DNA from: an uncultured Riemerella sp.
Lineage (GTDB): Bacteria; Bacteroidota; Bacteroidia; Flavobacteriales; Weeksellaceae
Assembly (NCBI GenBank): GCA_938037185.1
Contig: CALHQK010000044.1
Span: 1-6,560, forward strand
Direction of reading: 5' to 3'
Length of the DNA stretch: 6,560 bases
In this document: positions 5,599-6,560 of the stretch, piece after piece
Layout of the letters: each line of letters starts with the position of its first letter
Numbering within the stretch: the stretch's first letter is position 1
Notes under the pieces: model-generated
Told to the model about the DNA's origin: nothing
Databases searched by the model: none
Seen by the model: the letters and a program-made list of their open reading frames with translations, nothing else
Program-made: the position numbers and the translations under genes

Positions 5599-6039
5599 TT
5601 AAGCGTTAGGTTTCGTTCCTGTTACTTTTAATCCCATTGATCTTGCTGTACCAGCAACCATACTCAAAGCTGAATCTAATGTAAAGCAGTTAAGATCTGC
5701 CATTTTATCTTCAGCTATTTTTTGTACTTGCTCCCAAGTTACAGAACCTACTTTGTTTCTGTTAGGCTCCCCAGATCCTTTCTTTACCTTAGACGCCTCT
5801 AAAAGCTGAACTGCTGCTGGAGGTGTTTTAATGATAAATTCGAAAGATTTATCCTCATAAACTGTAATTACTACAGGAAGGATTTGACCTGGCTTATCTT
5901 GCGTTCTTCCATTAAATTGTTTACAAAACTCCATAATGTTCACCCCTGCAGAACCCAATGCTGGACCTACTGGTGGAGAAGGGTTTGCTGCCCCTCCTTT
6001 CACTTGAAGTTTTACCATTTTAAAGACTTTCTTTGCCAT
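5599..6039 (-). CDS. rplK: 50S ribosomal protein L11
   Basis: L11 binds the GTPase-associated centre of 23S rRNA, the thiostrepton site, and is needed for RelA-type stringent signalling. The 146 residues equal the normal length. The N-terminal domain carries the proline-rich linker segment KGGAANPSPPVGPALGSAGV (14-33) with NIMEFCKQFN; the C-terminal rRNA-binding domain spans about 75-146 and includes KVGSVTWEQVQKIAEDKM (96-113) and MVAGTARSMGLKVTG (127-141). The ATG at 6039 is supported by the MAKKVFKMVKLQVKGG start. It is the first gene of its own transcription unit: promoter at 6155-6185, a leader of about 110 nt, then rplK-rplA-rplJ-rplL. Confidence 0.98.
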   Translation of the reverse strand: MAKKVFKMVKLQVKGGAANPSPPVGPALGSAGVNIMEFCKQFNGRTQDKPGQILPVVITVYEDKSFEFIIKTPPAAVQLLEASKVKKGSGEPNRNKVGSVTWEQVQKIAEDKMADLNCFTLDSALSMVAGTARSMGLKVTGTKPNA

Positions 6040-6095
6040 GTTTCTTTATTAAAATAAATTAAAAATATAAAAATGTGGAAGCATTTTATAAATCT

Positions 6096-6148
6096 GTAAA
6101 TGAATATATGAAATATCCTTCTCACCTGAACATTCCAACTCCATTTAC
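6096..6148 (-). promoter_or_regulatory. Structured 5' leader of rplK, candidate r-protein autoregulatory element
   Basis: Read on the minus strand from the predicted 5' end of the rplK transcript, GUAAAUG (6148 to 6142) pairs with CAUUUAC (6102 to 6096). Inside lies a second 10-bp helix, UGGAAUGUUC (6137 to 6128) with GGAUAUUUCA (6118 to 6109), seven Watson-Crick and three G-U pairs, capped by the loop AGGUGAGAA. The two helices are joined by an asymmetric internal loop (GAGU opposite UAUAUU). L1 represses its own operon through such leader structures in many bacteria, so this is a plausible operator, but I could not match it to the known L1 or L10 motif. A weaker AT-rich hairpin (6067-6089) followed by a U-rich stretch lies further downstream. 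Confidence 0.45.
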
Positions 6149-6154
6149 GGACTG

Positions 6155-6185
6155 CAAAATTATAAATTTATTTCTTATCTACAAA
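6155..6185 (-). promoter_or_regulatory. rplKp: Promoter of the rplKAJL operon
   Basis: On the minus strand TTTG (6185 to 6182, in a TTTTTG run) is followed after 19 nt by TAATTTTG (6162 to 6155), an exact TAnnTTTG. Transcription should begin near 6148, about 110 nt before the rplK ATG. It lies downstream of the nusG terminator, so the ribosomal genes form their own transcription unit. Confidence 0.75.
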
Positions 6186-6216
6186 AATAAATTTACTTTT
6201 TATTCTAAATATCAAT

Positions 6217-6242
6217 AAAAAACCACCCTGAAAAGAGTGGTT
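6217..6242 (-). terminator. Intrinsic terminator after nusG
   Basis: On the minus strand AACCACTC (6242 to 6235) pairs with GGGTGGTT (6228 to 6221) over 8 bp, including one G-U pair, with the loop TTTTCA. Further T residues follow (6220 to 6217). The stem begins 9 nt after the nusG stop codon. In the other direction the T-run is poor, so it acts leftward. Confidence 0.8.
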
Positions 6243-6251
6243 GTATTTTAA

Positions 6252-6560
6252 TTAAAGTTTTTCTACTTGCATGTAGCTTAGTTCTAATGGAGTTTCCCTT
6301 CCAAATATTCGAACTTTAACTTCTAATTTTTTCTTATCTTCATGGATTTTTTCAATAGAACCATTGAATCCATTAAACGGTCCATCTATAACTTTCACAT
6401 TTTCTCCTACAACAAAAGGAATCTCTACATCCACCGCAAATTCAGAAAGTTCATCCATTTTCCCCAACATTCTATTAACTTCTGATTTTCTCATCGGGAC
6501 AGGGTCTCCTCCTTTTGTCAAACTCAAAAACGAAATAACCCCTGGTATATTCTTAATCAT
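6252..6560 (-). CDS. nusG: Transcription termination/antitermination protein NusG, C-terminal part (5' end beyond right edge)
   Basis: NusG binds the RNA polymerase clamp through its NGN domain and links transcription to ribosomal S10 or to Rho through its KOW domain. The visible 102 residues include the end of the NGN domain, IKNIPGVISFL followed by PVPMRKSEVNRMLGK, and the C-terminal KOW domain with VGENVKVIDGPFNGFNGSIEKI. The ATG at the very edge (6558-6560) is an internal Met: NusG proteins are about 170-185 residues and this segment begins in the middle of the family alignment, so some 75-80 residues are missing to the right. The flavobacterial insertion-like stretch SLTKGGD precedes PVPM. 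A terminator follows directly, separating it from rplK. Confidence 0.95.
   Translation of the reverse strand: MIKNIPGVISFLSLTKGGDPVPMRKSEVNRMLGKMDELSEFAVDVEIPFVVGENVKVIDGPFNGFNGSIEKIHEDKKKLEVKVRIFGRETPLELSYMQVEKL

Noticed and set aside
6052..6084. 11-codon ORF (MLPHFYIFNLF) in the rplK leader
   Set aside because: Very short, in AT-rich DNA where such frames occur by chance, with no supporting start signal.

Overview
This 6.6 kb window looks like chromosomal DNA from the phylum Bacteroidota, most likely class Flavobacteriia and plausibly the Chryseobacterium/Riemerella/Bergeyella group (family level is inference). The signs are promoter elements of the Bacteroidota type (TAnnTTTG about 19 nt from a TTTG box), almost no Shine-Dalgarno sequences, an 'Ala-Asn-Ala|Gln' signal peptide leading into a 'VGINTDEPRATMHIEP' start typical of flavobacterial surface proteins, and ribosomal proteins and NusG of flavobacterial type.

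Layout. Positions 1-185 (minus) hold the N-terminus of an exported protein that runs off the left edge. Positions 186-500 contain no large gene but are not empty. On the minus strand, in transcription order, there is a good promoter, a possible 17-codon peptide, and an intrinsic terminator hairpin with nine G in its loop, all ahead of the exported-protein gene. A plus-strand promoter candidate lies back to back with it. Positions 501-3076 (plus) are a closely spaced run of three genes: a bestrophin-family channel, a short TrmH-type SPOUT RNA methyltransferase (TTG start) and peptide chain release factor 2 (prfB, GTG start, no programmed-frameshift site). Positions 3130-3783 (plus) encode a DedA-family membrane protein with its own promoter candidate. 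It is convergent with the ribosomal genes, and a near-perfect bidirectional terminator separates them.

Positions 3877-6039 (minus) are rplK-rplA-rplJ-rplL, encoding L11, L1, L10 and L7/L12, which form the L1 stalk and the GTPase-associated L11/L10/L12 region of the 50S subunit. They have their own promoter, a roughly 110-nt leader with a two-tier hairpin, and a terminator directly after rplL, so rpoB is not the next gene as it is in most bacteria. A terminator also separates nusG (6252 to the right edge, minus, 5' end missing) from rplK.

Most genes are ordinary translation and envelope housekeeping functions. The points that deserve a second look are the 5' leader of the exported-protein gene, the rplK leader RNA, the loss of the rplL-rpoB junction, the frameshift-free prfB, and a left-to-right fall in GC content (about 48-52% in sampled stretches at the left, 30-37% further right). 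I found no CRISPR array, tRNA, rRNA, IS element or obvious defence system.
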